Origin: Deltaproteobacteria bacterium
Lineage (GTDB): Bacteria > Desulfobacterota > Binatia > Binatales > Binataceae
Assembly (NCBI GenBank): GCA_027317185.1
Contig: DAHVFB010000005.1
Coordinates: 1 to 64,000 of the forward strand
Direction: 5' to 3'
DNA length: 64,000 nt
Shown: positions 9,472 through 19,242 of the stretch, in pieces
How the letters are laid out: each line of letters opens with the position of its first letter
Position numbering within the stretch: position 1 is the first letter of the stretch
The notes under the pieces: generated by a model
The model's database searches: none
Told to the model about the DNA's origin: nothing
Seen by the model: the letters and a program-made list of their open reading frames with translations, nothing else
Made by a program: the position numbers and the translations under genes

Positions 9472-11336
9472 ATGCAAGCTCACCCTGTGCTTCGCGCAAT
9501 GTTTCGCTTCATGGTCGGGATAACCATCCTCGGCTTTACTTCCGTTGCTTCGGCGGCAATAACATTAGTGAGTACATCCACCAACACGGCCCACGCGACT
9601 ACCAGCCTTATCATTACCAAACCAGCAAGCATCAATATAGGCGATGTCATGATTGCTCAGATCGCCTATAACGACTGTTGTTCAATAAGTATCTATGCAC
9701 CGTCAGGTTGGACTTTGATCACGGAAAACGACAATAGCGAGGGTGTCGGGGAGCTGTTGGAGTATAGGGTAGTAACCGCAAGTGAGCCTTCGAGCTATAC
9801 ATGGTCATTTTCCTCGGCCCTCAATACAGCAGGGGGTATTGTCGACTATTCGGGAGTGGGTTCGACGTGGCCGGTTGACAATTACAGCGCAGCCGATGGT
9901 AGCGGCGTCACGATGACCGCTCCCGCAGTGACCGCAACCGCAGCTACCGATCGGCTGTTGGCGCTCTTTGGCGGCCTCGGAAACAATGCCTGGACCGACC
10001 CCGCCGGAATGGTTAAGCGATGGGGACTCCATACGGGCCCCGACGCTTGGCTTGCAGATCAGGCATTGTCCGTTTCCGGATCCACTGGCACCAGAACCTC
10101 GAGGCAAACTATTTCGGGCTATTGGGTTGCCGCCCTGACGGCACTTTACCCGGCGCCCATCCCAATAATTAGTGGAACGACGTATTACGTTGACTCAGTC
10201 GGTGGTAATGATTCAAATTCCGGAACATCAATATCTGTCGCGTGGAAGACCATTGCCCATGTTGAGACGAAATTGTCCAGTCTGAACCCCGGGGATGGCG
10301 TATTATTTAAGGGCGGCGACACCTGGAATGAGGAGTTCGATCTTGGACAGACGACCAGCGAGAGCGTGACCGGGAGCGCGCCGAGCCCTATCGTGTTCTC
10401 GAGCTACGGTAATGGCCAACCGATTCTCGACGAATACAGCACCACCAATTGCTCCAGTACCAATGACTATTGCAATTTTTGCGTTGATGCGGTCAATCCA
10501 ACTGCAATCAACTAGACTTTGAGGATTCCGGAGCAGGTGCAGGTGCGGATGGAGTCCATTTTATTAACAATAAAGTTCAATGGTGCGGTGGCCACAATTG
10601 TTTGGAGGTGCATTACGACACCGGAGCGGTGCAGGTCATCGGAAATATCGTGGGGCCGGGCGGTGTACATGGATTTATTGACGTGAAGGGTATCGGATCT
10701 GCGAGCACACCGGCCCTGATCCAGCGCAACGTAGTTGACGGAGGCCAGAGCGGCAACCTGGCGGGGTCAACTAATACGCCCGCGTTTTACACGGAGGACA
10801 CGTGGAGTCCGAGTACGACCATAACATGGCAGGAAAACGTCGCGTACGACACCAACATAGGGATTCAGCTCTGCCCCGGCGGTACCCCGACGGGTTTCAC
10901 AACCGGGGGCAGCTGGAAAGTTTATAACAACACCTTCTATTCTCAAGCGAATAATAGCAGTGGCACAGCGGACGGCTATTTCGGTGAATTCGACTGCGCC
11001 GGTGCCAACGCTGGTACATACAACAAATTTGCCCTGGATGTGCGTAATAATATCTTTGATGGCGGTGCCTCCTCCACCACTGGTACGCTTGCTATATATA
11101 CGACCGCTACCTACAGCAGTATCACTGAGGATTACAACGATATCGGAGGGGCGTAGGGTAACTACGGCTATTCCGTGGATGGCTCCACCATTTTGAACAC
11201 GCACGATCTTAACGCCACCGATCCGAATTATGCTGACGCGGCGGCAGAAATTTTCCGGCTTCTGGGCGGCAGCCCCGTTATTGGCGCGGGGTTGTCCGGA
11301 CTGACTGCGGGAAATAACGACATGGGCGCGTATTGA
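9472..11336 (+). pseudogene. Secreted right-handed parallel beta-helix protein, broken (internal deletion/frameshift ~10512, in-frame TAG at 11154)
   Basis: ORFs 9472-10515 and 10602-11156, plus an open frame after TAG ending ...GAGLSGLTAGNNDMGAY* (TGA 11334-11336), align colinearly with the intact paralogue at 11466-13100 (DGVHFLNNTVASCGGHNC / DGVHFINNKVQWCGGHNC; LTVGNNNMGAY / LTAGNNDMGAY). Confidence 0.8.
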
Positions 11337-11361
11337 CCAAGGACGGCGACGGCCAAACGCG

Positions 11362-11394
11362 CGGCTGCACGATGCCGTTGGCATCGTGCAGCCG
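11362..11394. terminator. 15-bp perfect stem, 3-nt loop hairpin between convergent beta-helix genes
   Basis: CGGCTGCACGATGCC GTT GGCATCGTGCAGCCG; no obvious U-tract on either side. Confidence 0.6.
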
Positions 11395-11465
11395 GGTCGC
11401 AGTTGATCGTCGATCAGAGCGCGAAGTCGTGGTCAACGATAAGGAGCAAACCATAGACTAATTTT

Positions 11466-13100
11466 CTAATACGCTCCCATGTTGTTGTTACCCACCGTGA
11501 GCCCGACCTGACCAGCCCCTATGCATGGGCTTGCCGAATTCAACTGGAAAACAGCAGAGTTGACACTCACGTACAGAGGGTTAGCTCCGTTCATATCATG
11601 TGGCCCAGCGGGGCCGCCAACCTTACCTTGCGACGCTCCATCGTCGTTGTAGTCCCAAGTGGGAGTCGTGCAACTATGGCCGTCGTAGAAGGTATCAGTA
11701 GTATCAAATATATTGTTGCGCACATCCAAAGTGACACTTCCGCATGTCGGATCGCCGCCGGTAACGACCGCACTCTGAATGCCCAGATAGGCCGTGTTGT
11801 TGATAATGTGACAGGTCGTGCTCACTCCCGTACCCGTGCCACCCCATTCGCATTCGAAGCCATTGGGCGCGTTGTATGCAACATTCTCCTGAAATGTCAC
11901 ATCAGAGGCCGGGATTTCCGTATTCTCGGTATAGAAGGCTGAGCCACCGGCGGCGCCCGTGCCGTCGACGATATTTTTCTTTACGAGTGCGCCAACCACC
12001 GCCTTAAGATCGATACAGTTATGATTCCAGGGACCGTTGCAATAATTGCCTGAAACAACTGGCGAACCAGTATCCATTTGAATTTGGATGCAGTTATGGC
12101 CGCCGCATGAAGCGACTGTATTGTTCAGAAAGTGAACGCCATCGGGTTTTTTATTCTCATCAAGAAACATCAGCTGATTGCGATAATTGCCGTCGTCCGT
12201 CAAAGGCCCCGTATTGTGAATGTCCATGTTCTCGACGATAATCCCGGGCATTCCGAAATTCCCGCCCTGGTTCTGATAGAACACGACTCCGTATTCGGTT
12301 GTGTTGCGACATTCGAAACCATTGATGGTGATGTATGACCAGAGGGGACTGGTCGAGGTGCCGGTATCATGAGCGTCGAAGCAGGCGATCGCTGAGCCGC
12401 CTCCGTCGATTACCGGTAGCGCCCCCGAGCCGTAGTTGCTGAATACGATGGAGTTACCCGATGCTCCATTAACATGGGCCGGGAATGTAATTCCGCCATT
12501 CCAGACCCCACCGCGTGCAAATAGGAACTGCGTTCCGGGCTTCGCGCTCGCAAGCATGCTCTGCGCCTTCGCCAGGCTCTGGCAAGGTGCAGTCTGGCTA
12601 CATTGATTGGAGGAATCCGAACCCGAAGGCGCGAAGTAATACGAGACCGTCGGCGCGGGCGTTGGTGTCGGGGTTGGAGTCGGCGCGGGCGTCGGAGTTG
12701 GCGTGGACGAGGCCGACACGTTATTGATGGTAACATTGACTGCGACGGTCGCCAGTAAGGCACCCTTGTTAGAGAAGCCTTTGACTGAGACGATATGCTG
12801 TCCGTTCGCCGTGGTCAGGCTGTTCCAATCGTCCGTATAGGGCGGCGACGATGCGATCCATTTGCTGTCTACATAGAAATCAATCCAGCTCACTCTCGTT
12901 GACGCGTTCGCTACAATCGAAACTGAACCTGACAGCGTCGCGCCGGTCGCGGGTGATGTAATCGAAACCTGGCCCGCGTACCTTCTGCCCTTCCATGTTC
13001 GAGCGGCAGACGGCTGCGCGACAATCAGACAGGCGCACATTCCAAATATTGCGAGGATAAAACTTCGCCGATTATGTTTGTGATGCATGAGCCCCCCCAA
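11466..13100 (-). CDS. Secreted protein: N-terminal Ig-like domain, (TP)n linker, right-handed parallel beta-helix domain
   Basis: Signal-peptide-like start (RRSFILAIFGMCACLIVAQPSAA), VSITSPATGATLSGSVSIVANAS...VDFYV-type Ig repeat, STPTPTPAPTPTPTPTPAPT linker, then YYFAPSGSDSSNQCSQTAPCQSLAKAQ... beta-helix repeats. Confidence 0.85.
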   Translation of the reverse strand: MGGLMHHKHNRRSFILAIFGMCACLIVAQPSAARTWKGRRYAGQVSITSPATGATLSGSVSIVANASTRVSWIDFYVDSKWIASSPPYTDDWNSLTTANGQHIVSVKGFSNKGALLATVAVNVTINNVSASSTPTPTPAPTPTPTPTPAPTVSYYFAPSGSDSSNQCSQTAPCQSLAKAQSMLASAKPGTQFLFARGGVWNGGITFPAHVNGASGNSIVFSNYGSGALPVIDGGGSAIACFDAHDTGTSTSPLWSYITINGFECRNTTEYGVVFYQNQGGNFGMPGIIVENMDIHNTGPLTDDGNYRNQLMFLDENKKPDGVHFLNNTVASCGGHNCIQIQMDTGSPVVSGNYCNGPWNHNCIDLKAVVGALVKKNIVDGTGAAGGSAFYTENTEIPASDVTFQENVAYNAPNGFECEWGGTGTGVSTTCHIINNTAYLGIQSAVVTGGDPTCGSVTLDVRNNIFDTTDTFYDGHSCTTPTWDYNDDGASQGKVGGPAGPHDMNGANPLYVSVNSAVFQLNSASPCIGAGQVGLTVGNNNMGAY

Positions 13101-13137
13101 GGGCGTATCAGCGGAAGATTTGAACAGGCCTCACCGC

Positions 13138-13204
13138 GGCGGTCAGGCAACAGCCTGCCGCTAGCCGGGGTTAAGCCGGACAAATTCCCGCAGTTTGGTG
13201 CGGG
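13138..13204. promoter_or_regulatory. Tandem hairpins in the presumptive leader of the 11466-13100 gene
   Basis: GCGG(T)CAGGC-AACA-GCCTGCCGC at 13139-13161 and CCCGCA-GTTTGG-TGCGGG at 13187-13204. Confidence 0.4.
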
Positions 13205-13452
13205 CTATCTCGATGACGGTGACGACTAATGCGTGGCTGAATTAAAGAACGATAAAACCATTCTCTTCAAATCACGCACGTACGCACGGTCAGGAGTCTA
13301 AACTAGCCCTCACGCTTTTTATTAACCGAAACTATGCTCAAACAGCGCCGGTCACGGGACCAATGCGGTACGAAGAAAACGACCTTCGCGTTTGAACCTG
13401 AACTACGTCTGCGATGCAACGACTCACCGCGAGAAATTGAATATCACAGCGA

Positions 13453-13755
13453 TCAAGGAGGAGCAATAACTTTTCTAATAATACAAAGTAAGTTATGCAG
13501 GGAACATCTACTATCAGCGAGAGCGCTACCCCGTGGCTGAATCAGCCCTTTCCCAGAAACACTATTACTCTGAGTCGCCGCGACGTCGTCGCGGCCCGCG
13601 CCTTTGGCGCCGAAGTCCCTCACGATGAAGGCCGCCGCGGTCGCGGCATAGCCGTTCAACCGTGGTGCCACGCCATCCGCGGCGCTCGCCGACCGGTTAA
13701 GGCTGGACTTCGCAACGCCGACGTTTGCGTAATGCTGGTTGTTGCGATTGACCAT
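13453..13755 (-). pseudogene. Possible remnant with a pectate-lyase/Pectate_lyase_3-like N-terminal motif
   Basis: ...AAFIVRDFGAKGAGRDDVAATQ... resembles the VxDFGAKGDGxTDDTAAIQ start of Pectate_lyase_3 domains; remainder unrecognisable. Confidence 0.3.
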
Positions 13756-14387
13756 GACAAGGGTAATTGCAACCGCCGGGCCAATAATGAATGACGAATA
13801 TATCCAGACAGTAACTAACTAATCAGGCGATAGCGAATCAGCTGTTTCAATATGGAACGACCCGTGGAAGTCGTGCGGGTTAAATTAGTGCATATTCAAC
13901 AATTGATGTCCCGATTCCAGACACACAGTCCTCTATCATCCCCATCCCAACCCGCGCGCTCGCGTACGACCTGTCTGGATAAACCTGGCCTCGTAGAGGT
14001 AAAGACCGTCGTTCCGCGACCGTCGGCACTTCTCCCGCGATCGTCTCCTCCTCCGAATTCGCGATAATCGCTCCGACATGCTCGCGGGTTCCCATCTCCG
14101 GGATTTGCTTTTTGCCCTGCTTCTCAGCTTTGCCGGTCAATCTGACGGTGTTTGTGATCGTCAACTTCCGTGCTGTCCAGCCGCGCATTCGCGTTCAGAG
14201 TCGATCGTAGTTCACATGATCGATATGTTGCGGCACCCTCTCTGATTTGTTCGGTTCCTTCCAAGACTTTCCCAAGCTGCTCGATTTCGCGGTTCAGTCG
14301 GCGAAAGAAGAGGCGCGGACTCGCCAAGAGATGGCGGACGCCAATTCATAAAAAAACTAACTAAATACCCACCGGAGGAAAAATTAG

Positions 14388-14794
14388 ATGGAAACCTCGT
14401 TTAACGATCAATTGATTGAAGATTTCGACGCAAATTTCTTTGGCTATGGGCGCACCGATGCGCCGGTATGGTTTATCGGAATGGGCGAAGGCGGTGGGGG
14501 TTCGATCGATGAAATTAACAGGCGTTTCATTGCTTGGCAGCATCGTGGGCGGCGCCCCTTGAAAACCTGCGCCAATATCATAAGGAAATCGGAGTTGAGC
14601 AGTGGTTTAGCGATCCTGTCGAGAGGCAAGCAACGTGGGCGGGGCTCGTCTCAGTGCAATTCGGAATACAGGGCCGCACACTTCCTTCGAGATTTGATGT
14701 TCTTCGATATAAGAAGGACCAATTCGTTCAGCCCGGTGGAGATGTTCGTGGACTGCCCTCTGTCCCCTGGAGCACAACTCCGAGAACCACGTAA
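14388..14794 (+). pseudogene. Hypothetical protein, uracil-DNA-glycosylase-fold-like N-terminus, frameshifted at ~14550
   Basis: Frame 14388: FFGYGRTDAPVWFIGMGEGGGGSIDEINRRFIAWQHRG; frame 14534 continues APLENLRQYHKEIGVEQWFSDPVERQATWAGLVSVQFGIQG...RFDVLRYKKDQFVQPGGD. Confidence 0.5.
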
Positions 14795-14977
14795 ACTCTC
14801 GACTGGTTCCCTGGCAAGCCTTTCTGATTAGCGTTTTTACTTGCAACCATCACGTGACATCGCGCAGACTACCGGGTGAACCGTCAAGTTCTTTTCCTGT
14901 CGAGAAAGTCTTCCTACGAACCCTTACAATTGTTGCATGACCTGAAGATCTGCTCCTGACCTTTCGCTCGGAGTCAA

Positions 14978-15826
14978 TTGAACAAGACGCCATCAGTGGA
15001 CGCGAGCGGTGATTCAGCAACGGCGCTCAGTCAATCCGAACGCCGTGTCGCCGAAGAGCGCACAGCCCCTCGTGCGGCGGTTATCCATGAGGCGATCCGC
15101 GCCGAGGGCGAAGGTGAGCTGCAGCGGCCAATCAGTGCGCTCACCTAGTCCGGCCTGGCCGCCGGCCTTTCGATCGGTTTCTCGCTCGTCGCCAGTGGAC
15201 TACTGCGTGCGCATCTTGCGGATACAAGTTGGCGGCCGTTAGTGGTGAGTTTCGGCTACAGCGTCGGCTTCCTGGCTGTGATCCTAGGGCGCCAGCAGCT
15301 TTACACAGAAAATACCCTGACCGTTATGCTGCCACTGCTGACGTTGCGCGATTTGCCGACGCTGACGCAGGTCGCGCGGCTATGGAGCGTCGTGCTTCTC
15401 GCCAATCTGGCGGGGGCGTGCGCGTTCGCCTGGGCACTCGCCAGCTTCGGTATATTCAAGCCCGAGGTTAATAACGCATATGCCGATATAGCCAGTGCTG
15501 CCACGTCGGCTGGGTGGACTTCATTACTGATCCGCGGAATCGTCGCGGGATGGCTTATTGCTTTGATGGTATGGATGATGCCAGGAGCCGATTCCTCGCG
15601 CCCGTTCATCATCATTGTCATGACCTATCTGGTGGCGCTTGGCGATCTGCCTCATGGAATCGCTGGCTCAGTTGACGCGTTTTATTTGGTTGCCCGGGGC
15701 GTGCTGACATGGCGCGGTATGCTCGGCGGTTACCTGACGCCAGTGCTGATTGGAAATACCATTGGCGGCGTTTCGTTGGTTGCATTCCTCAATCACGCCC
15801 AGGTAGTCACCGAGACTCGTCCGTGA
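14978..15826 (+). pseudogene. Formate/nitrite transporter (FNT) family protein with one in-frame amber stop at 15146-15148
   Basis: TTG start 14978; conceptual LNKTPSVDASGDSATALSQSERRVAEERTAPRAAVIHEAIRAEGEGELQRPISALT*SGLAAGLSIGFSLVASGLLRAHLADTSWRPLVVSFGYSVGFLAVILGRQQLYTENTLT...; same frame throughout. Confidence 0.82.
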
Positions 15827-16034
15827 GCGATTGGCTAATCGACGAAGTGATTCGCGGCGCAATACCTTCTCCCAATACCCAGAAAAGCCGCGGTCAATGG
15901 TTGCGTGAGCATTCTCAATAGCAACCCCAGCAGCGCGTTTCCAATGGTCGGATATTTCCAATACCGATCACTTCGATTCGCTCTGGATATCACGGTGAAC
16001 CGCGCTCTCTCGGAATGTGTAACCTGGAAGTCGC

Positions 16035-17321
16035 TTAGCCGTGCGGCAGAATCAGGGTAAACGTGGCCCCCCTGCCAAGTCCTTCGCTATACGCCACTAT
16101 CGTCCCGCCGAGTAATTCCGTCAGCTGCTTGCTGATGGCCAAACCGAGACCCAGGCCGGTATGCTCGCGAGCGCCGACGCGCCCGGCCTGTACGAATGGC
16201 TCGAATATCGCTTCGCTTGACGCAGCCTCGAATCCGCGTCCATTGTCGCTGATCTGTATAATCGCGCCTTCGGAATCAGTCTTCAGACAGACTGTGATCG
16301 TTCCACCGACGTCGCTGAACTTGATGGCATTTGACAGGATATTGTCTAAAACCTGTTTGAGGCGGAGGTGATCGCTGACCACGGCTACAGGCGCTTCCAG
16401 GATGTCAGTGCGCGCAACCAGTTTCGCAGCGTTCAGCCGCTCTTGGCTCTCTTCCAATACCTCCAGTAGCACCATTCGCAGGTCAATTAGCTCACGTTCG
16501 ATCGAAAGTTTTCGGTGCGCAAGGCGAGTAAAGTCGCCGATGTCATCGACGATTCGCATTATCGACTTGGTTTGCCGATCGAGCCTTTCGGCGCAGACTC
16601 TAACAAAGGCTCCGTCGAGTGGTATTCGTGCGAGGCTATCGGCAATAATCTGGATCGATCCGATTGGATTGCGCAACTCGTGACTTAACAAAGCGAGAAA
16701 CTCATCCTTGTTGCGATTCGACTCCGCCTCGAGATCCGATGCTTTCAGCAGTTGCCATCCCGCCGCGGCAAATTGCGCCAGGGAGCGGACGATGCGCTCG
16801 TCTTCTCGATCGAACTTTCGCTCCTCGCTGTGCGCGACGATCCAGACCGTACCCACCGGTGTTCCATGGTCATGGAAAGGGATCAGGAGCACTTCGACGA
16901 ACTGAGGTTCGGCGCGAATCTCCGGAAAGCAGCGATCGGCGAGATACATCACTTGTGTGGCATTGCGCTCGATACACACGCCGCACGGACTGGCGTTTCG
17001 CGGCATCGTTCCATTGCGGTGATCGCTGAATATACCGGCCACCGCCACCCACCGGAAAACGTCGCCATTTAAGATGCTAATTCCCGCCGAGTCTGCGCGG
17101 CAGAGGTCAAGCGCCAACTCACACAACCGCTGGAGAAGGTTGCTCGGATTCTCCGCCATTTCAAGCGTCAGCGTCGCCAACGCGTCGCACTCGGCGTGGT
17201 AGTTCGGGACGCGCTGCGGCCGGAGTCCGAACTCGGAGAGGGCGTCAACTTCCTCCAGAGTTGCCGTCGGAATTTCTGACTTCCCGTGCTGGCGTATAGA
17301 CGGAGAACTATTGCCGCTCAC
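16035..17321 (-). CDS. GAF domain sensor histidine kinase (HisKA + HATPase_c)
   Basis: GAF region (CRADSAGISIL...ASPCGVCIERNATQVMYLADR), H-box NKDEFLALLSHELRNPIGSIQ, N-box LKQVLDNILSNAIKFSD, G-boxes DNGRGF and GLGLGLAISKQLTELLGG. Confidence 0.93.
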   Translation of the reverse strand: MSGNSSPSIRQHGKSEIPTATLEEVDALSEFGLRPQRVPNYHAECDALATLTLEMAENPSNLLQRLCELALDLCRADSAGISILNGDVFRWVAVAGIFSDHRNGTMPRNASPCGVCIERNATQVMYLADRCFPEIRAEPQFVEVLLIPFHDHGTPVGTVWIVAHSEERKFDREDERIVRSLAQFAAAGWQLLKASDLEAESNRNKDEFLALLSHELRNPIGSIQIIADSLARIPLDGAFVRVCAERLDRQTKSIMRIVDDIGDFTRLAHRKLSIERELIDLRMVLLEVLEESQERLNAAKLVARTDILEAPVAVVSDHLRLKQVLDNILSNAIKFSDVGGTITVCLKTDSEGAIIQISDNGRGFEAASSEAIFEPFVQAGRVGAREHTGLGLGLAISKQLTELLGGTIVAYSEGLGRGATFTLILPHG

Positions 17322-17909
17322 TGGGGTCTACTCGAAAGTCTCATCTATTGTTAAAGCGAGCGTCACGCTCGTGCAAGCAATACATCTTGAAAACCGTCAG
17401 GCATCAAATTCAACGCTTTGCAAAACACGCATTTTTTCTTTTTCACGCGCGAGGTTCTTTTCGCGATTCTATACCACCACGTATCGCGATGTGCCAATCC
17501 GCGCAGGAATTTTTTAGTTCTTTAGGGAACCAATATCCTGAACCAGGAACGGCATGTCGCGAACATTGAATTCTTGAATGCTGGCCCCTCATCAGACCCT
17601 GTGCAACAGTAATCGTTTCTGAAACCTTTGAACGTGTTTGCGTTCTCTAAGGAACGTCTTGTCAGCATTACGGACGTCTCTGATGCATATTCTTCGGCGC
17701 CGGAAGTGAAAGTGGAAGCCGAGTAATATACTCTTACACCGTTATCCAAAGTGTGCCAAGAAAGGGCTATCGCAGGCGGCTTTTATAAGCGCAAAAAGTA
17801 ATCCGGCACGCCTCGCGGACAGCAGCGATGAACAATACGTAGCTTCTCTTGATCTGGTTCTCAAAGACCATACCGCCAAAAGATTTAAGGAAGTGGATAT
17901 TCTGCCCAA

Positions 17910-19160
17910 ATGCGCGGCGCGTGCGGTCCAAAGCTTGTGAAAAGAAAAGCTCGAAAGTTTGCGCTGTTCAATGATCGCCAAGCTGTTTTGCTGGCGCGCC
18001 GAAGCCTTAAGATGGCTCGCTCAGCTCATGCATACGTTCGCGGCAACACCCGCAAGTTTTACGAATGGCTCGAACATTCCGACGTCGAACAGTTGCCGCA
18101 CGGGCCGGCGGTATGGATATGCGGCGACTGCCACGTCGGCAATATTGGACCTGTTGCCGATGCTGAGGGACATATTGACATTCAGATTCGTGACCTGGAT
18201 CAGACTGTAATCGGAAACCCGGCACACGATCTGGTTCGACTTGGTCTGTCCCTGGCAACTGCCGCTCGCGGTTCGGATCTTCCCGGAGTCACTACAGCAA
18301 AGATGCTGGAAAACATGATGGGAGGATATGAACAGGCTTTCGATGACGCTTCACAGGCGCCAGACTTCAAACAGAAAAGACCGAGATCAATCCGGTGCGC
18401 CATGGGACGTTCTTCGAGCCGATCATGGAAGCAGATGGCCGAGGATCGCATCGGGGATGCCGCTCCGACCATTCCGCTGGGCAGACGATTCTGGCCACTT
18501 CGAAGAGACGAGAAGGTTGAAATCAAGAGGCTGTTCGAGCAAAGAGACGTGCGCCGACTCGCGACTTCGCTCCATTATCGCGACGACAAAGCGCCGATTA
18601 AGGTTCTGGATGCCGCCTACTGGATGAAAGGATGCAGCTCGCTGGGGCGACTTCGCTTTGCCGTACTCCTGGGAATCGGCGAATCACCCTACAAGGGCGA
18701 GAATCTCTGCCTGATGGACATTAAGGAAGCCACTCAAGCCCTGGCGCCCCGGTATTCGAGAGTCCGAATGCCGCGGGACAATGCCGAGCGAGTGGTCGAA
18801 GGCGCGCAACATCTCACGCCGAATCTTGGGCAACGGATGCTGGCCGGCCGGTTTCTCGATCGAGCGGTTTTTTTGCGTGAACTTCTGCCACAAGACCTGC
18901 AGCTCGAAATTGAACATCTCACCCGCGACGAGGCTATGAAGGCTGCCTGGTTCCTGGCTGCGGTCGTCGGCCAAGCTCACGCTCGACAATTGGATAAGAT
19001 GGCGAGGAAAAAATGGCACGACGAACTACAACGCCATCGAACCACGAATTTGGACGCACCCTCGTGGCTATGGTCAAGCGTCGTTGATCTGCTAGTGAGC
19101 CACGAAGGCGAATATCTCGAGCATTGCCGCAAGTATGCGCTGGAACTCGCTACGTCCTAG
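17910..19160 (+). CDS. DUF2252 family protein
   Basis: AHAYVRGNTRKFYEWL...PAVWICGDCHVGNIGPVADAEGHIDIQIRDLDQTVIGNPAHDLVRL; DDKAPIKVLDAAYWMKGCSSLGRLRFAVLL; start codon uncertain. Confidence 0.85.
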   Translation: MRGACGPKLVKRKARKFALFNDRQAVLLARRSLKMARSAHAYVRGNTRKFYEWLEHSDVEQLPHGPAVWICGDCHVGNIGPVADAEGHIDIQIRDLDQTVIGNPAHDLVRLGLSLATAARGSDLPGVTTAKMLENMMGGYEQAFDDASQAPDFKQKRPRSIRCAMGRSSSRSWKQMAEDRIGDAAPTIPLGRRFWPLRRDEKVEIKRLFEQRDVRRLATSLHYRDDKAPIKVLDAAYWMKGCSSLGRLRFAVLLGIGESPYKGENLCLMDIKEATQALAPRYSRVRMPRDNAERVVEGAQHLTPNLGQRMLAGRFLDRAVFLRELLPQDLQLEIEHLTRDEAMKAAWFLAAVVGQAHARQLDKMARKKWHDELQRHRTTNLDAPSWLWSSVVDLLVSHEGEYLEHCRKYALELATS

Positions 19161-19242
19161 ACTCAAGGACACGATCACATATTCCTTCAAGCATAATAAT
19201 TGACTATTGAAATCAATTCGGGCATCAGGCACAGAGGTACAT

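Noticed and set aside
12650-12715. Short GC-rich tandem repeat (gtcggcgcgggcgttggtgtcgg...)
   Set aside because: Explained by the (Thr-Pro)n linker coding sequence of the secreted beta-helix protein.
13130-13210. Resemblance of GCTAGCCGGGGTTAAGCCGGA (plus strand) to the 3' part of GEMM-I c-di-GMP riboswitches
   Set aside because: The conserved 5' half (GGGCAAA... GACGCAAAGCC) is not found and no plus-strand gene follows; the hairpins are reported only as a generic structured leader.
11140-15150. Amber (TAG) readthrough or a recoded code, because two genes carry in-frame TAG
   Set aside because: The stops fall at Gln and Trp positions respectively, and TAG is used as an ordinary terminator elsewhere in the window; nonsense mutation is simpler.
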